The position numbers and the translations under genes are program-made. From Cohnella rhizosphaerae (GTDB taxonomy: Bacteria; Bacillota; Bacilli; Paenibacillales; Paenibacillaceae): DNA of 64,000 bases. Below the pieces are notes generated by a model. It was given only the letters and a program-made list of their open reading frames with translations, searched no databases and had not been told where the DNA came from. This document shows, in pieces, positions 49,894-58,035 of the stretch. The stretch is taken from NCBI RefSeq assembly GCF_029525575.1, contig NZ_JAPDIA010000005.1:1-64000 (forward strand), written 5' to 3'. The number at the start of each line of letters is the position of its first letter. The first letter of the stretch is position 1.

Positions 49894-49920
49894 GTCATCA
49901 CCCTCTCCGATGCTTCGAAG

Positions 49921-49965
49921 CGCGGCGTCCCGCGCGGACCGCAGGCGCGCGAGCGGGACGCCGCG
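49921..49965 (-). promoter_or_regulatory. intercistronic hairpin between binding protein and permease genes
   Basis: CGCGGCGTCCCGC and GCGGGACGCCGCG form a 13-bp perfect stem with no following T run. Such hairpins typically protect the binding-protein mRNA and lower permease expression; that role is inferred here. Confidence 0.6.
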
Positions 49966-49971
49966 TTATTC

Positions 49972-51658
49972 TTATTTCCGCTCCGGCGGCTGCCGCTCCG
50001 GCGTCTCCAGATCGGACAGCTCCTTCTTTTTTATCCTTCAGCGCAGGCTCCAGATACTTGTCGACCGTCGCTTGATATTTGGTCAAGTACTGGTCGATCG
50101 TCATCTTGCCGCCGAAGTATTGCTGGATGAGGCCGACCCACTCTTGCACGGAGGGCTGATAGTCCCACAGTCCGCGGGCCAGCATATTGTTCGCGCTGGT
50201 GAAGCCTTCCGTATTGCCGATCGGCTCGAAGTTCGCGAACGCCTTCGCCATCTCTTCGGGCAGCTCGATATCCTTCAATGCCGGCGCTCCCGCGATCGAA
50301 GCATCCTTGCTGTTCTGAATGGCGGTCACGTACACCTTGTAGCCTTCCGGACTCGTCAGGTACATCATGAAGTCGACGCCCAGTTCGGTTTGCTTGGCAT
50401 CCTTGGATACCAGACCGTAGAACCCGATCGGGATCTGGATCGTGCGCGCGGGCGCCAGCACCCCTTCGCCTTCCATCGACGGCATGTTGAAAAATCCGTA
50501 TTCGAATGCCTTGGCGCCGCCTTTGGCGCCCGATTTTTTCTCGTCGGCCAAGTCCTTCGGCAGCTGCCAATAGGCGCCCGGGGTCGTGAGCATCGTCGCC
50601 GCCTTGCCGGTCAGGAACAGGCTGTACGCCTGGTCCGCGTTCACGCCGAAAAATCCGGGCTCGGTGTACTGGAACAGCGTCTTCAGATTTTCCATAAACG
50701 CCTTCCACTGCGGATTGCCCTCGATCTTGAACGGCCCCGTTTTATCCTTGATCGCCTTCCAGACGCGGAGATCGTTCTTGGTTACTTTGCTGTTGGAGTC
50801 GTTGTACGGATCGGTCGGATCGTACTTCCAGACGTCGTCCACGCCGGGCACGAAGTTGTAATCGTTCGGCTGCGAACGGATGACGTTAACCGAGTCCCGC
50901 ATATATTGGTCGCCGTATACCCGCACGAGCCAGCCCGCCTCGCCGCTCCACATCGAATTGGAGTTGCCCGCGAGCGACAGCGGAATGTAGCCGGCCGCCT
51001 TGATTTTTTTGAACGCTTCGATCAGTTCGTTAAACGTCTTGGGCGCTTGCGTCACGCCGGATTTGTCGAAAATCTCCTTGTTGTACAGCCAGACGATCTG
51101 CACCGATTCGAAGTTAAGCGGATACAAATGATCGTTTTCTCCGAGCGCATCCAGGTTGATGCCCATCGTGCCGAGATCGAGGCTCTCCTTCCACGCTTTG
51201 CCCGTATACGGGTTGTTCTTGTCCAGCCAGGGCAGGAAGTCCACGAACTTTTTGTCGTCCTGCAGGCTGCCGACTTCGTTGATGACCGCCAGGTCCACGT
51301 CCGGCGTGCCTGCGGCGAATTGGGAGGTCAACCATTCTTTGTAGCCGTCCATCGGTTTGTTGTCGACGGCGATCTTAACGCCCGGGTGCTTGGCCATGTA
51401 GGCGTCCGCGACCGCGTTCCATACGGAAGCGGAGGCGTTTGGCAGCGATATTTTGAAAGTTCCCGACAGCTCCGAACCGGCCGGCGCGGATGCCGATCCG
51501 GAAGGGGATGCAGACGCGGATGGGGCCGATGTAGAACCGTTGGAATCGCTTTCAATCGGAGGCGATGAAGTTTTGCCGTTGCCGTTCGAGCATGCGGCGA
51601 CCATGGCGATCGCCAAAGTGGAGCCGACGACCGGCAACCATTTGTTCAGGGCTCTCAT
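49972..51658 (-). CDS. extracellular sugar-binding lipoprotein of the ABC system (frameshifted near its end)
   Basis: About 561 residues. Lipoprotein signal with lipobox AIAMVAAC (Cys 23), a Ser/Ala/Pro/Gly linker (about 30-70) and a family-1 solute-binding domain (FKISLPNASASVWNAVADAY; TFNELIEAFKKIKAAGYIPL; FLTGKAATMLTTPGAYW). It delivers a carbohydrate to the two permeases encoded next. An A6 run (plus T6 near 50028) has one base too many; read as A5 the tail becomes LKDKKKELSDLETPERQ and stops at 49972. ATG 51658 follows GAGGAGAGG; a TTG five codons upstream is unlikely. Confidence 0.9.
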
Positions 51659-51680
51659 AGGACCTCTCCTCAACTAAATT

Positions 51681-51713
51681 AAGTATACTTGCATTTATTA
51701 ATATATACTTTGT
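51681..51713. promoter_or_regulatory. candidate operator of the GntR/LacI-type regulator (binding-protein promoter)
   Basis: Two TATACTT half-sites, at 51684-51690 and 51704-51710, flank a GCATT core and cover the promoter -10 and start region. The same elements, TATACTTT and GCATT with AAAGTATA, occur at the regulator's own promoter (52932-52971) and nowhere else I noticed in the island. Confidence 0.5.
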
Positions 51714-51728
51714 AAGAGGATTATTCAA
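51700..51728 (-). promoter_or_regulatory. sigma-A promoter of the sugar transport operon
   Basis: On minus, TTGAAT (51723-51728) and TATATT (51700-51705) are 17 nt apart. The candidate operator overlaps the -10, consistent with repression. Confidence 0.65.
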
Positions 51729-51742
51729 GAGGAAAAATAAAA

Positions 51743-51760
51743 GACGGCCCGAGGGCCGTC
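51743..51760 (-). terminator. terminator after the regulator gene
   Basis: On minus, GACGGCCC and GGGCCGTC pair with a two-base loop and are followed by TTTTATTTTT. It lies directly upstream of the transporter promoter. Confidence 0.85.
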
Positions 51761-51784
51761 CCGTAAGCGCGATAGGATTGCGTT

Positions 51785-52903
51785 TCATTCGTCTCCGTTC
51801 CATTCGGCCGTGCTGTCGCGAACGATCAGACTTGGCTCGATCTCATCCTTGCTGAACGTTTTGCCGCTCGCGGCCTCGCCTTCGAGCAGCAATTCAACCG
51901 CCCGCTTGCCCACCCGGTACGTATTCTGATTGACGGACGACAGGCTGGGACGGACGTAGCTGCTGACGAACAAATCGTCGTAGCCGACGACGCTGACGTC
52001 TCCGGGGATGGCAATGCCCCTGCGCTCCGCCGCTTTCATCGCGCCGAACGCCTTGATGTCGCTCGTCAGAAAGATCGCCGTCGGCGGCGCGTCCAAGTCC
52101 ATGAGCCGGTCGAAGCCCTGGGCGCCCGAGTCGGCCTGCTCCATGGTGCCCTCGATGACGACGACGAGCGTCGGATCGAATTCGATCTTATACTGCGACA
52201 GCGCCAGCTTGTAGCCTTGAAAACGCAGCGAGAACTCCTGATTGAGTCCCGCGACCGAGCTTCCCGTCAGCACGATGCCGATCCGCCGGTGGCCGATCGA
52301 GAGCAGATGCTGGGTGGCGAGGTATCCGCCCGTCATATTGTCGACGATGACGTACGGGATCTGAAGATGCGGAAAATAAAAATGCACCGTTACGATTTTG
52401 CGGCCTTCGCTCTTCCAGCCGGCCACGATGTCCGCCGATACGAAGTCCGTCTCCATCGCCCCCGGCAGCAGAACCAGGCCGGAGCGCTCGGAATTCGGCG
52501 GCAGCTTCTCGCGCTCCCCGATATCCCATAGCTGGAATTGAACGCGATTTTCCTCGCATTTCTCGTGCAGCCCGCGCAGCAGGTCGGCGAAAAAGCCATG
52601 GTTGAACTGCTCGACCGGCAGCGCATGATAAATCAAATAAATAGTCTCGATGCGCGCTTCGGCGCCGGATGCTTCGGCGTAGGCGCGGCTGACGTAAGAG
52701 CCTTTGCCGCGGACTCTGTAGATGAGCCCCTCCTGGGCCAATTCGGTCAACGCGCGCCGCGACGTAATTTCGCTCGTTTCATATAATTTGGCCAGCTCGA
52801 TCTGCGATGGAATCGGTTCTTCGGTCGAGATCTCGCCGTTTAATATTTTTCGTTTAACGTCGTCAACGATCAATTGGTACATCGGACGCTTCACTGTCTT
52901 CAT
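51785..52903 (-). CDS. GntR-family regulator with LacI-type sugar-binding domain
   Basis: About 372 residues from ATG 52903 (MKTVKRPMYQLIVDDVKRKI). A winged-helix GntR DNA-binding domain at about 1-70 (IPSQIELAKLYETSEITSRR; GLIYRVRGKGSYVSR) is joined to a periplasmic-binding-like effector domain (GYLATQHLLSIGHRRIGIVL; AIPGDVSVVGYDDLFVSSYV), the architecture of AraR. It probably represses the downstream sugar operon and itself until a sugar binds. Both promoters carry TATACTT half-sites. Confidence 0.9.
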   Translation of the reverse strand: MKTVKRPMYQLIVDDVKRKILNGEISTEEPIPSQIELAKLYETSEITSRRALTELAQEGLIYRVRGKGSYVSRAYAEASGAEARIETIYLIYHALPVEQFNHGFFADLLRGLHEKCEENRVQFQLWDIGEREKLPPNSERSGLVLLPGAMETDFVSADIVAGWKSEGRKIVTVHFYFPHLQIPYVIVDNMTGGYLATQHLLSIGHRRIGIVLTGSSVAGLNQEFSLRFQGYKLALSQYKIEFDPTLVVVIEGTMEQADSGAQGFDRLMDLDAPPTAIFLTSDIKAFGAMKAAERRGIAIPGDVSVVGYDDLFVSSYVRPSLSSVNQNTYRVGKRAVELLLEGEAASGKTFSKDEIEPSLIVRDSTAEWNGDE

Positions 52904-52931
52904 GCTGCTACTCGCTCCTCCCGTCACAAAC

Positions 52932-52971
52932 CTAGTATACTTTACCGATTATTTGAATGCAAAGTATATTT
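52932..52971 (-). promoter_or_regulatory. regulator promoter with overlapping operator half-sites
   Basis: On minus, TTGCAT (52957-52962) and TATACT (52934-52939) are 17 nt apart. TATACTTT (52936-52943) and its inverted copy AAAGTATA (52961-52968) overlap the -10 and -35, so autoregulation is likely. Confidence 0.6.
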
Positions 52972-53045
52972 CCTTCTACAGGAAGATCGGTCCGATCCGG
53001 ACAAGAAGAGCGAAGTTAAAACCTCAGCCAGCGTTTCGCCATGCG

Positions 53046-54056
53046 TCAGGCACGCTTGAGCAGCAAGTAAATAAAATACGGCGCGCCTATAAAAGAAACG
53101 ACGATGCCGGCCGCGATCCCTTCCGGCCCCGCCACGTTCCGTCCGATCGTGTCTGCCAGCAGCAGAAGGAATCCGCCGATGAGCACGGCTGCCGGGACGA
53201 AGCGCTGGAACCTGGGACCGACCAGAGACTTCGCGATATGCGGCGCCATCAAGCCAACGAATGCGATGCCGCCCGTGACGGCGACCGCGGACGCCGCCAG
53301 CGCCACCGCGGCGAGCAGCAGCAGACCGCGGTCCCGGGAGATCCGGACGCCGGTGCCCATGGCGGTCGCGTCGTTCAGCGACAGCAGGTTCAGCGCATTG
53401 GATTTGTACATCGTGTACGGGAGGAGTACGAAGAGCCATGGCAGTTGGGCCCAAAGGAAGGTCCAATCGGTCCCCCACACGTTGCCGGCCAGCCAGCGCG
53501 AGATGAAGTCGACTTTGTAAATATCGACCGCGGACGTAATGAACACCATGAGCCCGGCAAACGCGAGGGAAAATCCGATGCCCGTAAGAACGAGACGCAT
53601 GGGATGGAGCCCCGATTCGCGGCTGTAGGAAAAGGCGTAGAGCAATATCGCCGTCAGAAGCGCTCCGATAAAAGCCGACACGGGTATGACGTAGACAAAG
53701 GCGCCCGGCTCGGACGGAATAAGCAAAAAGCTGACCGCGACGCCAAGTCCCGCTCCCGAATTAATGCCCAGAATGCCGGGATCGGCCAGATCGTTGTTCG
53801 TCACGCCCTGCAGGATGGCGCCCGACAGGGCCAGCGACATGCCGGCCGCCAGGACGATGCATATGCGGGGCAGACGGAGATCGAACAGGACGAACTTTTC
53901 CTTGAACGCTCCGTGTCCGAGCAGCGTCGGCAGGATTCGATCGTAGGATACGGAAGATGAGCCCAATCCCAAGCTTACGAAAACGGTCAACAGGATGAGC
54001 GCGGCGAGCGCCAAGAGCAAGGCGCGCTGCTTGCGAATCGAACGGGCGTCGGTCAT
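53046..54056 (-). CDS. iron-siderophore ABC permease, FecCD family (second)
   Basis: 336 residues with about nine or ten helices. Family blocks: LPRICIVLAAGMSLALSGAI, QGVTNNDLADPGILGINSGA and GGIAFVGLMAPHIAKSLVGP. It forms a heterodimeric channel with the adjacent permease. Its ATG overlaps that gene's stop by four nt. Confidence 0.93.
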   Translation of the reverse strand: MTDARSIRKQRALLLALAALILLTVFVSLGLGSSSVSYDRILPTLLGHGAFKEKFVLFDLRLPRICIVLAAGMSLALSGAILQGVTNNDLADPGILGINSGAGLGVAVSFLLIPSEPGAFVYVIPVSAFIGALLTAILLYAFSYSRESGLHPMRLVLTGIGFSLAFAGLMVFITSAVDIYKVDFISRWLAGNVWGTDWTFLWAQLPWLFVLLPYTMYKSNALNLLSLNDATAMGTGVRISRDRGLLLLAAVALAASAVAVTGGIAFVGLMAPHIAKSLVGPRFQRFVPAAVLIGGFLLLLADTIGRNVAGPEGIAAGIVVSFIGAPYFIYLLLKRA

Positions 54057-55057
54057 GGGACGGTCTTCACTCCTTTGCGCACGATAAACAGGAAGAACGG
54101 CAGCCCCATGATCGCGATAATCGAAGCCATCGGCGCCTCGTAAGGCGCGATCGCGTTGCGCGCGATCGTGTCCGCGGCGAGCATGAAGAGCGCGCCGACG
54201 ACTGCCGACATCGGCACCACCTTGCGATAGTCCGTACCGATGAGGAATCGTACGATGTGCGGAATCATAAGGCCGACGAACGCCATGTTGCCGACAAGCG
54301 CCACGGACGCGCCCGTCAATACGATGACCGCGGCGTACAGGATCAGCTTGATCTGTCCGGTGCGAAGTCCGAGGCCGACGGCGGCTTCTTCATTGGCGCT
54401 GAGCAGGGTGAGCGCCTTGCCCAGAACGATGGCCGCGACGACTCCCGCAGCGATGAACGGCGTGATCGTGGCGATCTGTTGCCAGTTCGTGCCGATGAGA
54501 CCGCCCGCCGTCCACATCGATACGCTTTTGGATATTTTAAAGGCAAGACCGATGCCCTCCGCTACGGCATACAAAAACATGGACACGGCCGAACCGGCGA
54601 GCACCATCCGGATCGGAGACATGCCTCCTCTACGCGAGACGCCGATGCCCAGCACCAGGCAAGCGCCGATCCCCGCGCCGACGAAGCAGGCGACCATCGT
54701 GCCGAAGTAGCCGACGGCTGGCATGAGGGCCATCGTGAACGCCAGCGCCGCATTGGCGCCCGAGGACAAGCCGATCAGACCGGGATCCGCCAGCGGATTG
54801 CGCGTCAAGCCTTGCATGATTGCGCCGGCTACGCCAAGCGCCGCCCCGACGATCATAGCTGCCGTCTCGCGCGGAAGACGCAGCTCGCGAAGCGCGGTGA
54901 ACTGTTCGCCCTCGATACGGGTGGTCAATGCGAGCCATACGTCGCGGACGGACGTCTCTTTGGCGCCGAACACCATCGAGACCGCGAACATGCAGGCCAG
55001 CGCGATGAATCCGGCGACGATGGCCAACGCAAAATTCATTTTCTTATTCGAGTTCAT
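54053..55057 (-). CDS. iron-siderophore ABC permease, FecCD family (first)
   Basis: 334 residues, multi-spanning. LPRETAAMIVGAALGVAGAI, QGLTRNPLADPGLIGLSSGA and MAFVGLMIPHIVRFLIG identify a BtuC/FecCD permease. It lies 80 nt after the binding protein, with a hairpin (55092-55119) between them. No cognate ATPase is encoded in the operon. Confidence 0.93.
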   Translation of the reverse strand: MNSNKKMNFALAIVAGFIALACMFAVSMVFGAKETSVRDVWLALTTRIEGEQFTALRELRLPRETAAMIVGAALGVAGAIMQGLTRNPLADPGLIGLSSGANAALAFTMALMPAVGYFGTMVACFVGAGIGACLVLGIGVSRRGGMSPIRMVLAGSAVSMFLYAVAEGIGLAFKISKSVSMWTAGGLIGTNWQQIATITPFIAAGVVAAIVLGKALTLLSANEEAAVGLGLRTGQIKLILYAAVIVLTGASVALVGNMAFVGLMIPHIVRFLIGTDYRKVVPMSAVVGALFMLAADTIARNAIAPYEAPMASIIAIMGLPFFLFIVRKGVKTVP

Positions 55058-55091
55058 CAGCCGCTCCGCTTTCTATATAAATATGGGAAAG

Positions 55092-55119
55092 GGGAACTTC
55101 GCGCGTTCGCGAAATTCCC
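55092..55119 (-). promoter_or_regulatory. intercistronic hairpin in the iron-uptake operon
   Basis: GGGAA with TTCGCG and facing CGCGAA with TTCCC pair to give a 10-12-bp stem around a short loop, between the binding-protein and permease genes, with no T run. Confidence 0.5.
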
Positions 55120-55137
55120 GGTGCATTCGAAGAATCG

Positions 55138-56176
55138 TCAGTTGCCGAGGAACTTTTCCTTAAAGAACGCAAGCTGCCATTCCAGCGTCATGGCGTCGTT
55201 AAAGTAGAACGTCCGCGCATCGACTTCGTATACGCGATTGTTTTTTTACAGCCGGTATATTTTTGTACGTAGCGGTCTGTTGGAAGGAAGCGTCGGCTCC
55301 CGGTTCCTTGCTCAGAACGATGTAGTCGCCCGCGTAATCGGGCAGCACCTCCGCCGAGAGGGTGAAGTAGCCGTCTTTCGCGGTCGCTTCCTTGACCTTG
55401 GGCTGCATGTTCAGGCCCATCAGCTGGAACAAAACCTCGGTTCCGCGTCCCCAGGCATCGCCGAACGTGTACACCTCTTTGTCGTACGCCTCGAAGACCG
55501 AGACGGTGGCGTCCGCTCCGATCTTGGCCTTGATTTGCTCGCCTGCTTCCGTCGCCCGTTTTTTAAAATCGTCGATCCATGCCTGCGCTTCCTTTTCCTT
55601 GTTCAACGCCTTGCCGATCTCCAGATACTGCGTCAGATAGTCGACTTTGTTGTACGTATAGGTGACGAGCGGCGCGATCTGCTTCAGCTTATCCTGATTT
55701 TTGCTGTCGGAAGATCCGATGATAAGGTCGGGCGACAGCTCGATGATTTTTTCTACGTCTTCGTCGGACACCTCGGTCACGCCTTGAAGCTTCTCTGCGA
55801 AGCGAGGGTTGTTCAGCGACCACGAGTCGACGCCCACCAGCGGAACGCCGAGCTGGAGCACATCGCCCGTATAGCCGGACAGGACGACGACGCGCTGCGG
55901 ATTGGCCGGCACTTCGATCGGACCCGCTTCGGACGCGTAGGTGATCGTGCCGGTCTGCGCCGCGACAGACGGGCTTGCGGAGGGATTCGCGGATCCGGTC
56001 GCCGAAGCGCTTGCCGTGGCTGCGGCGGAACTTTTCGAGTCTGGCGAAGCATTATTTCCGTTCTTGTTGTTGCCGCATGCGGCCAGCGCAAAAACGACGA
56101 CCATCAGGCATGCAACCATCAGCATGCGTTTGCCGATTTTACGGCCGCTCAAATACGAACTTGCCTGTCCAATCAT
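55138..56176 (-). CDS. iron-siderophore-binding lipoprotein, FecB/FhuD type (frameshifted near its end)
   Basis: About 345 residues. Lipobox FALAAC (Cys 34), a Ser/Ala-rich linker to about 80, then a class III binding fold (EVPANPQRVVVLSGYTGDVL; VEKIIELSPDLIIGSSDSKN; FGDAWGRGTEVLFQLMGLNM). An A7 run (plus T7 near 55232-55238) must be A6 for the frame to continue NNRVYEVDARTFYFNDAMTL to the stop at 55138; the length of 3n+1 agrees. It is the first gene of an iron operon controlled by tandem Fur boxes. Confidence 0.9.
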
Positions 56177-56198
56177 TGCCTTAAACCCCCCAAATATG

Positions 56199-56231
56199 AA
56201 TGATAATCATTATCATTGATAATCCTTATCA
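56199..56231. promoter_or_regulatory. two tandem Fur boxes
   Basis: AATGATAATCATTATCATT (56199-56217) is a near-perfect 19-bp Fur box, and TGATAATCCTTATCA (56217-56231) is a second, sharing one base. They lie between the -10 and the binding-protein ATG, so Fur-Fe(II) would block transcription when iron is sufficient. Confidence 0.88.
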
Positions 56232-56233
56232 TT

Positions 56234-56262
56234 ACTTTAGGGGTTAACGCTTGTTTTGTCAA
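56234..56262 (-). promoter_or_regulatory. sigma-A promoter of the iron-uptake operon
   Basis: On minus, perfect TTGACA (56257-56262) and TAAAGT (56234-56239) are separated by 17 nt. The Fur boxes start just downstream of the -10. Confidence 0.75.
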
Positions 56263-56336
56263 TAAAATATCGGCGTTGATTAGCGTGAAGCGCTCGTGAA
56301 GGAAGAGAAACGATATCGGATCGGCGGCAGCTCGGG

Positions 56337-57224
56337 TTACATCATCCTCCCCGATCCTAGCGTGACCGAATCGACGGAGGCTCCAGCTTCCAGCAGCTCC
56401 CGCAGCAGCGCATCGCTGCTCGCAGGCTCGGTCCAGTAGACGGCTTGCCCGCTCTCGGTTCGGCATCGCAGCACCCCCGGCCAGCTTGCGAACGTCTTCG
56501 CGTCCTCCGCTTTTCCCTTCGGCCACTCGCACACGATTCGGCGCCAGCGTTTCCTTTCCTCCAAGTCGGCCGGCACCGCGACCGATTGAATCCGCCCTTC
56601 CGATATCGCCATGATCCGCGTCGCCCACTGGTTGACCAGCGCGTGCTCGTGGCTCGCTACGACGATGGCCGTTCCTTGCAGCCTCAGACCAAGCAGCATG
56701 GAAGCAAGCGCGCTTTGCGCTTCTTCATCCAGACCGCCGATCGGCTCGTCCAGCAACAGCAGCTCCGGATCGCCCAGCAGCGACTGCACGAGGTTTACTT
56801 TTTGCAGCATGCCCTTCGAGAAAAACCTCATTTGCTGTCCCGGCTTGTCGCGCAAGTCCACCAGTTGGAGCAGCTCCTCGATCTTCCTCTCCCTCGTCGC
56901 AGCCTCCAGCCCTCGAATCGAGCCCATATGGTTCAAATATTCGCGTGCCGTGAATTTGAGCTTCGGGAGATGATCGGGCGCATAGCCGATGATGAGTTTG
57001 CCGCCTTCGCCGGATCCGCTCACTTCTCGTTTGCCGGAAGAGAGCGCGGAGAGGCCTGCCAGCAGCTTAAGCAGCGTCGTCTTGCCCGAGCCGTTGGGAC
57101 CGGTGACCGCCACCGTCTCTCCCCTGCTCAGTTCCAGCGAAACGCGGTTAAGCACCGTTTTCCCTTTTAAACTTTTGCTCGCCTGCACTAAACGGAGTAT
57201 GACGTTCGGATTCAAAGTCTTCAC
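56337..57224 (-). CDS. ABC transporter ATP-binding protein (CcmA/YtrB-type)
   Basis: 295 residues. Walker A TGPNGSGKTT, signature-like FSKGMLQKVNLVQSLL, Walker B LLLLDEP and a His switch in VASHEHA mark a complete ATPase of the export type; the last 80 residues are a substrate-specific extension. It follows the small membrane-protein gene in the same direction. No larger permease is adjacent, so the partner is unknown. It is unlikely to be the FecCD ATPase, because its closest-looking relatives serve drug or peptide exporters. Confidence 0.88.
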   Translation of the reverse strand: MKTLNPNVILRLVQASKSLKGKTVLNRVSLELSRGETVAVTGPNGSGKTTLLKLLAGLSALSSGKREVSGSGEGGKLIIGYAPDHLPKLKFTAREYLNHMGSIRGLEAATRERKIEELLQLVDLRDKPGQQMRFFSKGMLQKVNLVQSLLGDPELLLLDEPIGGLDEEAQSALASMLLGLRLQGTAIVVASHEHALVNQWATRIMAISEGRIQSVAVPADLEERKRWRRIVCEWPKGKAEDAKTFASWPGVLRCRTESGQAVYWTEPASSDALLRELLEAGASVDSVTLGSGRMM

Positions 57225-57554
57225 TCCCGTTCTTTAACGGACCTTTCTATTTATAATATTAAAATTAAAGTCCGTTTCACTATGCGTTTATTCACAATCC
57301 GGCTGGAATTATCCCGAACTTGTGGGCATTTCGAGGAAAGAGGGGAGCATCTTTATGCTTTTCTCGTTTATTCACAAGCGTTTCGGGTCTAAAGCGGCTA
57401 TCCCCCCGTGGACAAGTGTCGGAGGATCCTCCTCTATTCACATGTGAACAACCGCGCGGCACGTTAAAAAAACCCGTTCGCTCGCTTCTTGAAGAAGGAG
57501 GCGAACAGGTTGTTAGGAGATCGGAAAGCGGGACACCCTTTCCCTCATCCGCGT
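57225..57554. other. AT-rich intergenic region with DnaA-box-like sites and an inverted repeat
   Basis: No gene is seen here. It contains AACGGAC (57236-57242) facing GTCCGTT (57270-57276) around an AT-rich, promoter-like core upstream of the ATPase gene; TTATTCACA at 57288-57296 and 57368-57376; a variant CTATTCACA at 57434-57442; and a terminator at 57466-57511. Confidence 0.6.
57466..57511 (-). terminator. terminator after the small membrane-protein gene
   Basis: On minus, AACCTGTTCGC and GCGAACGGGTT pair around an inner CTTCTT/AAGAAG stem and are followed by TTTTTTT. It separates the membrane-protein gene from the ABC ATPase gene, which therefore needs its own promoter. Confidence 0.8.
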
Positions 57555-57867
57555 TTAGAATGCGTCCAGAAAAAAAACGACGTAAATGGCAGCCAGCAGC
57601 CATATTACAGGGATGAACCCCCACCAGAGCGCGCCTTTGAACCTGCGCTTGTGGTAAAGCGCCCAGCTGACGACCATGCTGACCAGCAGCGCGACCGGAT
57701 AAGCCCAGTAAAAAAACGACGACTGCGAACGGCCATGTGTCAATGACGGAGTCCGGAGAATCCAGAGCAATAAAAGAAGTTAAGGCAATGACGACCCAAG
57801 GAACGATGAGAAGGACAAAGATGAGCTGGCTAATCAGCAATGCAGCGGCTGCTTTCGCATTTTTCAC
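57555..57867 (-). CDS. small three-helix membrane protein, function unknown (frameshifted)
   Basis: About 103 residues after removing one base: helices LLISQLIFVLLIVPWVVIAL, AYPVALLVSMVVSWALYH and WWGFIPVIWLLAAIYVVFF, with a basic loop (HKRRFKGAL). The frame breaks at a T7 run (minus; 57713-57719), and T6 joins AVVVFYWAYPVALL. I start it at GTG 57867, GGAGG ten nt upstream. I do not recognise a family. It is the last island gene before the rpoC terminator. Confidence 0.7.
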
Positions 57868-58035
57868 GGTCGTTCGGCCTCCTTGCCCTCCGGCTCTTTT
57901 CCGCAAGATGAATACATAGGCATAGCCGCCTACCCTTCACCCGATTTAGGGCGTTTTCTAGAGTTTACCCGTTTTTGAAGGGTTTCGTAAACAGTCGCCA
58001 CGCCCCACCCTTTTTAAACGCTTACGTCCATGAAC

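Noticed and set aside
57225-57554. Replication origin
   Set aside because: Three DnaA-like boxes but no dnaA or dnaN gene, no AT-rich unwinding repeats, and B. subtilis-type oriC lies elsewhere.
35185-58035. Prophage, ICE or transposon as the carrier of the island
   Set aside because: No integrase, transposase, tRNA target, or direct or inverted end repeats were seen at either edge.
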